The notes beneath the pieces are model-generated. The model was not told the origin of the DNA, did not search any database, and saw only the letters and a list, made by a program, of their open reading frames with translations. A stretch of DNA of 64,000 bases from Liolophura sinensis (Eukaryota; Mollusca; Polyplacophora; Chitonida; Chitonidae): assembly GCF_032854445.1 (NCBI RefSeq), contig NC_088295.1:11703385-11767384 (forward strand). Direction: 5' to 3'. Both the position numbers and the translations under genes were made by a program. Positions 1 to 13,268 of the stretch are shown here, piece by piece; positions within the stretch are counted from its first letter, which is position 1, and each line of letters starts with the position of its first letter.

Positions 1-3000
1 CACTTGACATTGAGGCCTCAATAAGTCCAAACACTGATATTTGCATGATAAAAATGCTTCAACTTTATCACCAGGTTGAAGGTTTAGTGCTGTTTGGGTG
101 GAGACATTAAACTGTTAGGCATTTGGTTAAAGGATTAAGTGTGTGAGAAGATTTACAGAGGTCAGAACTACATTAATAACACACAATACAGATGCACGAG
201 TGCTAAAGAACATACATTTATACAACATCAGCATAAACCAAGAGGTGTATTTCTGAAGTGTATGTAAACATTTAGGCAAAGTATCAGATGGACTGTATCT
301 GAGACGACCTAACACCTCAAGGCACATAAATTCTGTACAACATGCATCACCTCATAAATATGTGCACAAGTATTACTCAAACATAAAATTGAAACACCCA
401 AAATTTACATGAATGGAATGGCTGAAAACTTTTTTTTTTAAATATATGCAAAAGAAGAAAACAGTATACATGTATGCAAATACATGTAATCTGTGCACCA
501 TATTGTGTGTAAGATATATACACGAAAAGATTTGTAACTGTACGTGGAATGATGGTATGCGAGTAGAGGTACTTACAGTGTACGTACACCTGGAATCAAA
601 ATGCTATATCCAAATCAGCATTCTACTGTGACAGCTCAGTAAACATAAGACAAAGACTTCCTGGATCAGACAATACCCTGGAGAAGCACATTTCATTTAC
701 TCTCTGATCTAATAATGGTCAGAACAGCACTGTTTCCTTATCTATTAACTTAAGCTGGCAGCTAGCTGGGAAAAGGGCCTTAACCTCCATCCTATTATCA
801 CAGCCAACAGGCCATTTATTTCCACAACCAGTGGTTCAGAGAGGAGACAAAAGATGAGACAGGACTTGGTCTTAATCTGAGGCTAGATCAACAGGCCTTC
901 TCTATCCGACCTGCCTCCAGCCTATGGCCAACAAACTTTGCTTCAGACTAGTTTCTACTTTACTGTACACCAGTATGCATTAATCCTTTTTGTACTTCTT
1001 CATTGCATAAGTTTTATACTACAAGCATATTGGAATTACTTTTACGAAGATTTTTTATTAATTTTATGATAAAATAAAGATTTCATACATGTGGTAACTA
1101 TGTTCCAGCAAAAAATATCTTTTAAGAAAGAATTTATTCCGTTATCAAGAATGACAATTGTAAGGAAATAATTACCATTTTAGATGTTTCCTTTTATTTT
1201 CCATTCTTCAAAACACAATAAATTTTTCCAAAAGCTTGGTACAAATAGTACCATTAAGTACAAAATCTTTATGCACATGTACATGTATGCTGTATAAAAA
1301 GTTTAATATTATACCATACCAATTAACTACATATTTTTCCCACTGCTTTCAATCTTTATTAATACCCGAACATAAATATAAGTTTTACAACAATTTAATC
1401 TCACATATTGACACTCAGTGTAGAACACTGTACCCCATGTAGTATGCAACCAACGCTAAGTCTGTGACCAACTTCACTACGTGATGATTTTACAACTGCA
1501 GATGCATACATTCAGACATACTCTATCTGTGCACTGTAGCCAAAAATGGAAACTGAGTTGTAAGTTGTTCAAAAAAATAATAATAATAAAAAATTAACAA
1601 ACTAAAAAAACTTATTGTAAAAGAGATTAAAGCCAGATCTTTATTAATAGTTCTGAAAAAAAAAAAACAGTAGTTGATGTTGTAATTTATGTACATGACT
1701 TTTAACCAAACATTAAAATCACTAAACTCCTTTCAAATTACGAAATACTTAATGGGGACTTGTCAAACGCCTGGCAGAAGACCTTGACGTCAGTTTATCA
1801 ACCTTAAATGTTCCTTTCCCAGCTCATCAGGATCACATCACATTAAAAACAGTATGATGTGTTCTGACACACTGTAATATTACAGACGTTGCACTACAGT
1901 CCACTTTTGATGTAACAATGGCTCACGGTCCTGCTTCACACTGGCACCACCTCGTGGGATTAAAAAATCTGCCAACTCCTCATTGAACCGTGAATGAACG
2001 CAGAACCATGTGGATAAAACGGAAAAACTGATGGAATATATATTTTCATGTAATTGCAAAATGTACATAAAACTACTATCTAAGTGTGATCTGTAACATT
2101 AAGTAGGCCAATACAATTTAACTTTCATAGTAGAAATTCATAACATTCCCTCCTCTTAAGATGCAATACAATGATAAAAGCACCCATCAATTATGTTGCT
2201 GAACACATGTTCATCTCATAATCATAGAATATCTTGAAATAATTTCAAAACTTTTATTATTTCTTCATTATGGAAGCTGTACATGGTACATTGTCTGTCA
2301 AGACTAAGTCTAAATTCCAACCTGGAACAACTAAATCTTATCAATCCGACATTCAAAGTGTCTGAAGGCCATTAAACAAAATCAAATCAGTCTGTGTGAC
2401 CATGTTTTTTTTTTGTGATCGAACATGATACTTCTAACACTACATTGGTACAAGAACATGTATTTATGGGCATACCTAGATTAAACATCAAAGAAAGGCA
2501 AAGCCAACATCACAGCTTACACTAGGTATGCATGTGAGGATCCAGAGCCCTATGTAGATAGTGTGGACTAAGGCTTGCTACCCTAGTGACAGTCTGGCAT
2601 ACCACATGCATGTACACGCTCACTCTGTTCATTATCTCAGCTCTTACTCATACACACGGCCCGTCAGCTCAGCCGACTATTTGCCTAACTCTGGTATGCT
2701 GTCCACAATGCGAGCATAATGCAGAGGGCCTATTGTATAAAGTCGCATATCAGTTATGCTACATAAAACTGTTTTGTGTGGCCACAAGTGTTACGCTCAC
2801 TTTTAATAATAGCTTAAGCTGCAAGGGTCTGCTGCACACCCATATATCACTAACAAAACAGGCTGATTTTTCAACTCGTCTTGGATCTGGTGAAAAATGG
2901 GCTGCGTTGTGATAATCTGTCCTGACTGGTGCCTGTCATTGGAGCCTTTGATCTTGTAGCCATGTCGATAAAAGTGCATGATAGCAGCAAATAGCCCAGG

Positions 3001-3610
3001 TAGAGAACTCTCTAGAGTGAGCAGAGAGATTTATACCTGGGTCATTTCCTGATCTCCTCTCTGGTCACGGACTACCCAACTGGTCACTCAGGGGAACTCC
3101 ACCTAGTTGCTGCTACAGACTGGACACACCAGTTAACACCATAGAAATCACAAGGCACCGACCTTAACCTCATAGACAGCACACTTCATCAGCTACACAG
3201 GCTACATTGTTACAATACACTACTGAGACAAAAACTTTTTCTAGCACCTTCTTTAAAATTTATTCAGTGCACTAAAAGCATTGGCCAGAGGACTATAATA
3301 AACCTGCACAGTGAAATAGAAAAAGGCACAAAAAAAAAAGAGCTCGGTCTCTGGTGTAATTAAATCGGGTTGAACCCAGCATGTGAGCAGATTTCTTGCT
3401 GATATATGCCAGAGATCTTACAATGCATTACTTATACTTGTTAAATCAGTGCTGTTCATCAGTGACAGAAGGCAGATGTGTTCTCACATTGTCAAACCAT
3501 TTGAAAATAGTACAACACCTGGTGGATCAGTTCATCTAGCAGATACCATCTCCATTACATGCTTTACTTAAGTTAATTCTAGGATAGGTGTAACATATTG
3601 AGGACATATA
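1..3610 (-). other. Presumed TCF/LEF intron 2, part 1: no coding exon seen
   Basis: This is AT-rich single-copy-looking sequence with short A/T runs (for example around 1570-1610 and 1659-1669). One exact TCF site, CCTTTGATC, lies at 2945-2953. No open frame here has recognisable protein features. The interpretation as intron depends on exon 2 at 18063-18132 and on the absence of later TCF exons in the window. Confidence 0.45.
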
Positions 3611-3985
3611 GCTCTACAGTGAACCTACAGTATTAAATCTTCATATTGGACTAGGTTTTTGCACTGAAGCTATGAAATCCTCATACAGAGATACATGTAC
3701 ACATATTCTCTACAGTCAACATACAGTATGAAATCCTCATACTGGGATATGTTATACAGTGAACTTATGAAATCCTCATAGAGAGAAATACATGTACATG
3801 TATGCTTTACAGGGAACTTATGAAATCCTCATAGAGAGAACTACATGTACATGTATGCCTTACAGTGCACTTATGAAATCCTCATAGAGAGAACTACATG
3901 TACATGTATGCCTTACAGTGCACTTATGAAATCCTCATACAGAGAAATACATGTACATGCATGCTTTACAGTGAGTCTACAATAC
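3611..3985. repeat. 53-bp minisatellite
   Basis: A unit with the core TTATGAAATCCTCATA followed by an ACATGTACATGTATG segment repeats at exactly 53-bp steps (3764, 3817, 3870, 3923). More degenerate copies lie upstream from about 3611. Later copies are nearly identical and earlier ones diverged. A small plus-strand open frame across it is a by-product of the repeat. Confidence 0.9.
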
Positions 3986-5639
3986 CATACAGAAACCTTT
4001 AAGTCCAATTTGAAACCATGTATACACGGCAGACAAGTTCAAAAAAAATTTAGAAGCTGTGTAAAACCCAACAAGTTTAATTTTTTGACACCCATCTTTA
4101 ATGCATGGTTTTCATGTGAAAAAATACAATTTTGCTTGCCTTATTTCACTTAGAGCAAATTATATCAACAAATGAAAAAAATTCTAATTAACTTTAATGA
4201 TACAGTGAAACTAGTAAGTCTATACACTATTGAGTTTGAAATGATTATCTTTCACATGTAGCTCTATATATATATATATATATATATATATTTCCTGTGA
4301 GTGTTGCATATGGTTGTATTAGCAGTGATTGGCCTGCTACAATTATACATGCAGGTTTAGAGTATATGTCAGGCTTCATGTACTTGTCCTCGCTAACATT
4401 ATGTGCATCTGAAATAGCAGGCAAACCTGTGAATACCTGTTGGCCAGAGAAGGTATCTAACCTGAAGCAGTATTCGGACTGGTGATAGTGTTTGTAGGAC
4501 TGATTAACATTCTACTCAAGCCACACAGAACTATAGCTTATCAATACGGACAGTTACATAGGAAAATCCTACCATTAGCCCAGTAATATGGAATAAGTCT
4601 ACAGCAAATGGAAATATGAAAGCTCATTTACTGTAAATGTTTGGTTAGTATGAAGTATATTAATTTAATTATATGACAGTCCCTTAGGAGAGTGTATCAA
4701 ACTTCAGGTGATGTTCTCTGTGAAAACACATATACGGTCAAGCTGAGACAAATGACAAATGTAAGCCGATATGATTATGTTTCAACTGACTTGCAATACC
4801 ATCCCTTTTCACTTTGTTCCCCTTGGTTCATATCACGTAAACTTACTATGCCTGACCATACAGTTTTTACAGCCCTGTCCACAGCTTACCACTAAGTTAT
4901 TAAAAGATAATAAAACAACTGTACTGATCTAGTGTACTAAAGCTGATTGCACATGAAACTAATCTGTATATAAACCTAATCTCAGTTAAATGGCTCTCCA
5001 GGTACTTCACAGGTAACGTATGTTATGATATGTACTCTGTGGTAGAATTATCATGTATCTGACCCAATTTACATATACATATGCACACATCATTTGATCT
5101 TGCATAACTCAAACTTCATTATCTGAAAAAAAAATATCTTTTACACCAAATTTTTTTGTCATGAAATTAAGTACATCTAATAAATTGGAAAGCTTAAAAA
5201 AAAATCAATTTTCACAGAACATTTTCCATCACCCTAGTGATCATACGTGAATGCCTTCTGCCTTTTTTGTCACCTATAAATGTGCATGTAATTGATCAGA
5301 GTAAATGATGGGGAAAAGAAGGGGAGAAAATTGATATTGATATATCTGCATAACTTTGGACACAGAGAATTTCTCACAGAGCTTACACATTTCTCTTTGA
5401 TGTGTAATGTAGCAGTTGCTGAATACCTTGCCAACAGTTGCACGGCTCATGTTGAAAGAAATGCGCTTCATGTGTTTCTGACAAAAGTGATAAAAATAGC
5501 TATTCTGCATTTTCCCAAGGTAATCTTCTAAACAGCAAAAGGGCATGAGTGTTCAGACTTTAAATCTTCAACCTTTTTGCCATTTCAGTGCACAGAAGTG
5601 ATGTAACAATGCTTATGTAGGACTGAAAAATACATAGTA
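3986..5639. other. Presumed intron 2, part 2: no gene seen
   Basis: Apart from the AT microsatellite at 4265-4291, this is AT-rich sequence with short A/T runs (for example around 5125-5160 and 5196-5208). Open frames are short on both strands and show no domain features. Confidence 0.5.
4265..4291. repeat. (AT)n microsatellite
   Basis: An uninterrupted TA dinucleotide run of about 27 bp. Confidence 0.95.
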
Positions 5640-6310
5640 TATACTGCAATCAGTGCTATGCAGTGGTAAACCAGCAGGCAGACCTATCAACTGCCACCTA
5701 TACATGCTACCTATACATAGCATATAATGCAATCAGTGCTATGCAGTGGTAAACCATCAGGCAGACTTATCAACTGCCACCTATAAATGCTACCTATACA
5801 TAGCATATACTGCAATCAGTGCTATGCAGTGGTAAACCAGCAGGCCGACCTATCAACTGCCACCTATACATGCTACCTATACATAGCATATAATGCAATC
5901 AGTGCTATGCAGTGGTAAACCAGCAGGCCGACCTATCAACTGCCACCTATACATGCTACCTATACATAGCATATAATGCAATCAGTGCTATGCAGTGGTA
6001 AACCATCAGGCAGACTTATCAACTGCCACCTATAAATGCTACCTATACATAGCATATACTGCAATCAGTGCTATGCAGTGGTAAACCAGCAGGCAGACTT
6101 ATCAACTGCCGCCTATACATGCTACCTATACATAGCATATACTGCAATCAGTGCTATGCAGTGGTAAACCAGCAGGCAGACCTATCAACTGCCACCTATA
6201 AATGCTACCTATACATAGCATATAATGCAATCAGTGCTATGCAGTGGTAAACCAGCAGGCAGACCTATCAACTGCCACCTCGCATGTAGCATCTCTACAT
6301 CTATCAAGTG
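5640..6310. repeat. 83-bp tandem array, eight units, with a higher-order pattern
   Basis: The phrase GCAATCAGTGCTATGCAGTG recurs at 5646, 5729, 5812, 5895, 5978, 6061, 6144 and 6227, an exact 83-bp period. Units differ by diagnostic changes: CAGCAGG or CATCAGG, GACC or GACT, TACATGC or TAAATGC. Units 2 and 5 share the same rare set (CATCAGG, GACTT, TAAATGC), which suggests copying of a three-unit 249-bp block. The last unit breaks down after about 6282. Since 83 is not a multiple of three, no frame is maintained. Confidence 0.95.
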
Positions 6311-9300
6311 CCCCTCACATGCTCAACAAAAAAAAAGGCTATCAAATCTAAACACAGGCACCCCTCATCAAAGCCTGCTAAAGCCCTTCCACTTTGAAAT
6401 CCTGCAAAGCCAATGTCCCTGATTAAACAAGTTGAAGCCATTGAGTCGGCAGTTGATAAGCCCTGATCAGGCTGACAGCCTGTGAGAAGCTGAGCTGGCT
6501 GGTAGGTATACCTCCCCCATGCCTCCCTGTTAACTCAGTGGGCAGAGAGTCAGGAACAGGCAACGTCCATATGTCCAACAGTCTGTTTCGATGTCCACAT
6601 GTGCACAAAGTCAGACTGGACATGAACTGAGACACCTATACATGTACACAGCTACTGCTTACACAGAAAGCAATCTCCTGATCAATTTGCCTATGTCTGA
6701 AGCTATATATACTTCTAAAAGGTTCCATACAATGAAAGGGATGTCTTGAGACAACAGAGCAGAAACTGATATCATTGTTCAAAGTGGTTATTAACAGTTT
6801 CACAATTATCATGTTTTGACAAACATCTATCACAGATTCTACAGTGCTTGTTTTTCAAGAAGAAAACAGAACATTGGATTTTTAAGACTCTACTGTGTTT
6901 ATTTACAAAGCAGAATGCTTATGGAGGAAGGGTGCACCACAATCCATGTTTTTATGATTCCTGTGTTCACCAAAAAAAGACACATATACATCTTCATACA
7001 TTTAATCACAAGGTAGACATGTACGTGAACATCTTAAACCAAGATACCTACATGTATTTAAAAAACAATATTGTTTGACTACTTCTCCCGCATCCTTGCT
7101 GCTGGTCAGATGTAGGCTATCTGCAGGGCAAACATCATAATGTATCATAAAGATGAATAAATTGTATACAGCTAGTGAGGATATCCTTGTCCAAAATACC
7201 TTGTACATGCACATCTAAATCTGAATGCAAGTGTTTTCTGCTGGAGTTCATACTTCCATGGTCCATGATACCGTTGTTACTACATGCCAAGTTATTGCCA
7301 CCCAGCATGTATTTGCAGGGCCATTGCTAAATGTACAGAAGCAGGAGTCCGTCATAAAAGCTAGCGTTATGCTTGTTCCCGTTGTGGGTCATAAACGCAA
7401 TGGGGATACAAATATTAAGAAATTGAGGCAACATAAAATTATTCATTACCATACATCATTAGAGCAAGAAACAAAAGTGATTTTCCAGCAACTGCCCAGT
7501 ACGGGTTCCCCGTTGGTAATGGGAATATTTGAATTGGCACGATGTGAGGTTTGATCCTCGCTATAATAACAGTTGGGCTATGCATGGCTGCTCCGGTCGC
7601 CTTTCAAGCTTCAGCCTAGATTTGACAGGGTACAATGACGTTTCCCCCATTACACCACTCAGCATGTAATGTTACCACAGTGCCTTAACACAGACTTTAT
7701 TGATCTTTAAATGCCAGGCCATGTTAGCAGACATTTTCCTGGGGAATTTTTCATTATTATCAGTGTCTAATTCTTGCAGTCACCTTCCGTAAGACTCCCA
7801 GCCGGAGCGGAGCTCCACCGCCAAAGCCTGCCTCCTCAATTAAGGGGGATAAAAAGCCAAACCCTGGAGGATTTAGATACATATCATTTGCCAGGATCAG
7901 GATGGAAGTAGGCTACAATTCAAAATATTGTCTTGCCCATTCCAGTTCTACCAATGCGCCTGAAATCAACCTGATTACACAACATTAATTCTGACTCCTG
8001 TTCAAAGACATGTGATCAAAGATTAAGCAGTGAATCTGAAGTAATACATGTATGCAATAGTGGGGGCTCCCAAATGGGCGTCTTGCTGAGATGCTGTCAA
8101 CACAAGGTCCATCCTAAGAGGATTTTTCTCCCAGGGAAATCCTGACCATGACGCAATGCTGTCCGTGGAGCCAGACTGAATCTGGCAGTGACAGTTACTT
8201 CTGCACCACAAATTACAATTCTCTGCTAGTATTGATCAGTTGTTATAGAACAATGGCCGCCTCTCTTTAGATTCCCATGGCCCTCCATCCCTGTTGTGCT
8301 TGGATTTGCTCATAATGACTTCCTTTCAAAAGCATCCTGATGGTTTTTTAACACAGCTATTCTCCCTATGGGAATGCCTTCCTCCCTAAATGGATCACAC
8401 AGTGTTCTGAGTTGCTCTGGCTACCATGGACCGTCCATTCTCTAAAGATGTCTGAACATTGCACATTCTTACCACAACCGCATTCCCCTTGACCAAAACA
8501 AGATTGGAACTCTTACAGAAATTTCAACTTATTTCCCATCCTTGTATTTCCATAATGTTAACCAAACAGGCTCTGAAGCCTAACCCAGAGGTTACGTACA
8601 AAACCCATCATATTCTACAGCACTATAATAGTCCTACACAAGATCCCCAAATACTGCAACTCCCAAACAGATCTGGATAATTGTACACCATAAAAAATGT
8701 TAACTAGAAATTGCTGTTAAATTAAATGGAATGCTATAAAACCGTGTTACGGGTTGAAGTGGCTGTTTCTTTCTGCCAGCAATTTCTTCCTCTTCAACAG
8801 CCTGACATGAGCACAAAGATGATGAGTATGTCGCCATGTCTGAAGGCATGAGAATCTCATGACGCTCTCGGACTGCTAATCAACACGTCCGTCCAACACT
8901 TCCTGTCAGGTTCACATAGAAAAAATACAACAGGAAATGCACCGAGTCAAAATACTGCACACCTGAGCAAAAAATCACCATGCTCAGTTAAAAAAAATGA
9001 ATGGAGGTGACTGACAATGAGATACAGCTAACTTTAAGAGCCTCTATCTGACGGCAATAGCTGGAGAACAGCAACGTCATCAGTCAAAAGTGTGCAACTG
9101 AAGCAAATGACAAAATCCTGCTACCATGTGTAATAAAATAGAAAACTTTAAACATGTCTTAAGACTCTCCATGTCACATCAATTTTCACAGAACTCCCAG
9201 CACTTCCAGTAAGTCTGCCCGATAATGCGAATACAAAACTTATTTTACATGTAGATGCACATTCTATAAACATCCTGGCTTAACACTCTTTACTCATTTC

Positions 9301-12300
9301 AACAGAAGTACACCCACATTAGCGTGAAAAATACAAACAGCCAGAGTAAGACAAGATATTTTTTGCGTCAACTGGTAATTTATTACCGTCATGTTAGGTT
9401 AATCTTAAATACAAATATTACATTAATCTCTACAAGAACATCTGCAAATAAAATACTTCCACAGCTGTTAAAAAAAACAATCTCTGGAAGTCTACTGGAA
9501 ACAAAAGGATCCCATTAACATGGTCATACATACATAAGCTGTTATATTACACTTTAAATATACCAAATGAAAGAGGGAAAAAATGCTGTATTCACACAGT
9601 CATGTATCGCGTCTATTGTGTTAGAATAATAGAAGAGAGCAGCAGCAGGTATTGTGAGTAGGGTGAACTGGTGGTGTTCCTACCACTGCACACAGCATGG
9701 CTCTGGTGACAAGTGCTGCACTCATGCCAGCTTTCTGAACTGAACAACACAGCTGGAATGTATTAGTTCCACACTTTATAGATGTATCACATACTGACTG
9801 AGCAGAGAGAGCCAGTGCAGTTCTCTGATGTTCATTAAGACCAGCAGCTAAAGTTCAGAGTGTGTGGCAGTGGCCCCTCTTATCAGTTGTTGTGCGGGCC
9901 CTGCCCTTCCCTGATCCAGGACATTGTGTGACCAGAATGTCAGCCCTTCTATTGTGTCCCACACATGTACATTGTCTACAATAGATTACCCTCAAGTACT
10001 CCTCTTCCTTCAGAATACAGAATACATGTGTCCCCTACAGTCCCCATCCCCCATCCCAGCTAGTTGTAATGATATTTCTGGAGTGTAGTCCCACTGGTTA
10101 TTTTTCAATGATTTTCAGCCTAATGGCCTATTAGAGTCAATCATCCGTAACTCACCGTCTCCTTTTTATTGATCACAATTTTTTTTTTATTTTCAAGACA
10201 CAAACTCTTCAGGTCTTATTTTAAAATTCAAAATCAGCAGTTTGTATCAAGGTTTAAGCATCCTTCCAGATAACATAAGAAAAGGTTAAAAAAAAGTGCA
10301 CATGATGTAACATTTCAGAACCTTTGACACACCAACCCCAGTTTGAATGATCATGTTGGTTTATTTCCTTATATTTTATATTAGTTTCTGAATTTAAAGA
10401 AAATACTTATATCTTCAGCAGATTTGAATTCTTTTCTTCAAACTGTTTGATTTTCTCTTCAATCTTCGTGTCAGAGATTCATCCATGAAATCAGTTGGCG
10501 ATATAAAAGTAGCCAGTTTAAATCAATCCAGATATCTGCTCATGGAAACACTTGGCCCTTAGGGTGGAATGATACAGTGTGTATAACCTCTTCAATCTTC
10601 CCCTCTCACTTATATTTTAAAGTGTTAATATTTTTAATGAAATAAAATGAATCTTATTTGTGCACACATGAAGCAAACATAAACTTTTCTGGATTGTTAA
10701 ATGCTATCCTAAAAAAAAATTCTCTTATAGGAATAAGTATACCAAGGGTGGAGAAAACTGGCGTGCCAGGAACTGGTGCCATGTGACATGTCATAGCAAA
10801 TTTCATGCTGGAATGTATTTTCTCTTCCACTAGTGAGCTTCACAAAATATAGAATAACACAAGCCGATGAATGATTCAATATTTTCGTCTTATTTAAACC
10901 GTTTTTAAGAATTAAACCAGGTTTCTTGAAAATAGTTTAAATAAAACCGAAATATTGAATTATGTATTGCCGTGTGCCATTTATTGGAGTTGCCACAGTG
11001 CTATACAGCAATGTTTCACCAGGATGATACCGGTGCAGAATTCCTCATACCTAGCATTTGGCCGTGGATTAATGGTTGGAAAATGATCATTAAGCTCTGC
11101 CATTTCTGAAGACAACAACATGCATGGCTGGTAGAAAGATTCATGAGGCTTACAGGTAAATACAGAATAAATTGCAAATTATGATATTTAATCGTCACAT
11201 AATATATGGCCCATGTGTATGGAGGATCAGGAGAAATGTAATAGTCTGCCCCATTTATCAACAAAGACATGCAGATCTATCTTCTCAATTTTAGCAGTCA
11301 GATGGTATCCCTGCCGTCTAAATAATGAGCCACACAACTTACAGGCTTGGGAGCTCAGATTCCACAGTGAATGAACTGAGAGACAAACAAATTTATATTC
11401 ACAAAGTTTGTCACTTAAGTCTTTAGGGATATGGCCACTTTCCTGTCCTAGATTGAGCCCATATATTAACTCTGGTTTATGAATTCCCCCTGCCCTCCCT
11501 GGGGAGGGAACCAAACAAAGCAAACAGAAAACACTTTTCTGTACTTACTCCACAAAACTCCTAAAAACCTAAAATATGAAACCCATATGTGTCGCTCAGG
11601 GTTAATTCTGTTGTTATCAGCATGCGTGCGGACGCATTGTGTTAAATGTCTAAATACCGCCCGCCACCATTTTTCCCATCAATACAGTAGTGAGGCAGAG
11701 TTATTAGGAGACAAGTTGACACTGGTGGCTTGCCTTGCGAGTGTGACTACAGCACATACATCATACGTACAGCTAAAAGTCACATTGATGCAATTTAATG
11801 AGCACTACACCTGCTTCACAAATTATCTCTGTTCAAATGTGGACAGGCCTGGAGAAAATTACTGGGACATAAATCTACAGTTGCTCATCCTATGACCATT
11901 ACCCATAACTCTCCTCAGAACACCTGATCACAAGCTGGAAACATGTCTTGTACCCTCACCACACAGCTTGGAAATTCCGTGACAAATATAAGTCAAACCT
12001 CTTCATTCGCTTAAAGAAAGGTTTCTATTTGATGGAGCCACGGAAGTAGCTATGTCATGATGGTGAAACTATGGCAAAGATGTTCAACAGGTATTTTTTT
12101 TATTCTTGGTTGCTGTTTTTTTTTCTCACCTCGAACAGTACCATAGATATTTAAAGTCTAACCACTACAGGTAGCCAACTCCTAAATCTTTGCTCTTCCA
12201 CTCAATATAAACAGTTTCTTATGTAAATTTAACTAATTTTTTTCACTCTGAAATTTCATAAATTGAATACATTATACTTTCAAGTTGTCATAAAGTGTAC

Positions 12301-13118
12301 TTAAAAATACTTGACAACTAATTCTCCAAAACGATAAAACAAATTAACCCTAAAATATTGTCATTCTCAAATAATGTTTAATAAAGCAAATAAATTTAAT
12401 CTGCCATACAGTATGTTGCTTACGTGGTGCTCCCAGATGACTCCCATACCAAAGACTCGAGCCCATGAAACTTACTTGGCAAAAGGTAGTCCAGATTTCT
12501 AGCTGTAAGTAGCTGGCATAAAGTTAGCCCCATAGGATTAGGTATCCATTAAACATTGATAGTAAACACATTCCAGCTCGTAAATACATTGTTAGTGGAA
12601 GCTTTAGTGGCAGTAATGATTTTATAGCATATTGATCAGTTGTCCTGCTACATGTGCTAAGGTGGCCAGCCTGTCTGAAGCTTTACCCAGACCCCACATC
12701 CCGCTGCTGCCACCACTCTGCTAGCTGCCCCAACATCACCCTCCTACAGCATGGCAGAACTGGGCTGTTCTTCTCCTCGCTAAATTACATGATCAACAAG
12801 GACAAACTGAGCAGGAAAGAATTCCGATATCAGAGCGCCAATGTATTACACCTTGGTATTTCCTTACGTGTAACCTGCAAGGATATAATTTGTCCACAAC
12901 ACTTTAAAAGATATGTTTAGCCAGGCAGAATTACATACATATACCTGTTGAGACAGAACAGACTGGTTTTAAATTTTAGATAACAGATAGATGTGAAAAC
13001 GTTGCATGAAATAAACAGTTCTGAGGGCAGGATAATGACCAGTAAATCGGATACACTTTTTCATTTTTCCTGGAAGAGGATATTGATGATTTCAAGGAAC
13101 TAGTTTTCTTATAAACTT
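6311..13118. other. Presumed intron 2, part 3: no gene seen
   Basis: A long stretch of mostly unique AT-rich sequence. One exact TCF site in reverse form, CATCAAAGC, lies at 6366-6374. Plus-strand open frames at 7225-7554 and 11479-11895 lack domains, recognisable motifs and coding-like composition. A minus-strand CG-rich patch near 7790-7850 was tested as a TCF exon and did not match. Confidence 0.5.
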
Positions 13119-13268
13119 TGCTCTCGGGCCTTATGTGGGAAGATCTGCTAGCAACCTAGCAGGCGGATGGTCGTGGGTTTCACCCTGGCTCTGCCTGGTT
13201 TCCTCCTACCACAACTGTATAAGTGAAATATTCTTGAGTACAGCACCAACCCCATTAATAAACAAATA
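13119..13268 (+). mobile_element. SINE family A, 5'-truncated copy
   Basis: It matches the body of family A (GTGGGAAGATCTGCTAGCAACC, GGATGGTCGTGGGTTT, AAGTGAAATATTCTTGAGTA) and ends in an A/T-rich tail with AATAAACAAATA. The tRNA-like head is absent, as in typical 5'-truncated retroposition. There is an insertion in the AGCAACC region, and the GTACGGCGTAAAACACC end has decayed to GTACAGCACCAACCCC. It is the only SINE copy I see in the presumed intron. Confidence 0.8.

Noticed and set aside
5640-6310. CRISPR-like direct repeats
   Set aside because: Units are contiguous 83-bp tandem copies without distinct spacers, in eukaryotic DNA.
7530-7610. tRNA-like GGCACGATGTGAGGTTTGATCC
   Set aside because: B-box-like only; no matching stems.
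7790-7850. GC-rich minus-strand patch as TCF exon 3
   Set aside because: Translation from the possible acceptor does not give the expected KGP/Tyr-Pro segment and soon meets a stop.
10745-10785. Minus-strand Trp-His-Ala codons resembling part of the HMG box
   Set aside because: Flanking residues do not match the HMG box on either side.
11479-11895. 138-codon plus-strand open frame
   Set aside because: No family resemblance. Composition is like the surrounding presumed intron, and the TCF gene runs on the other strand.
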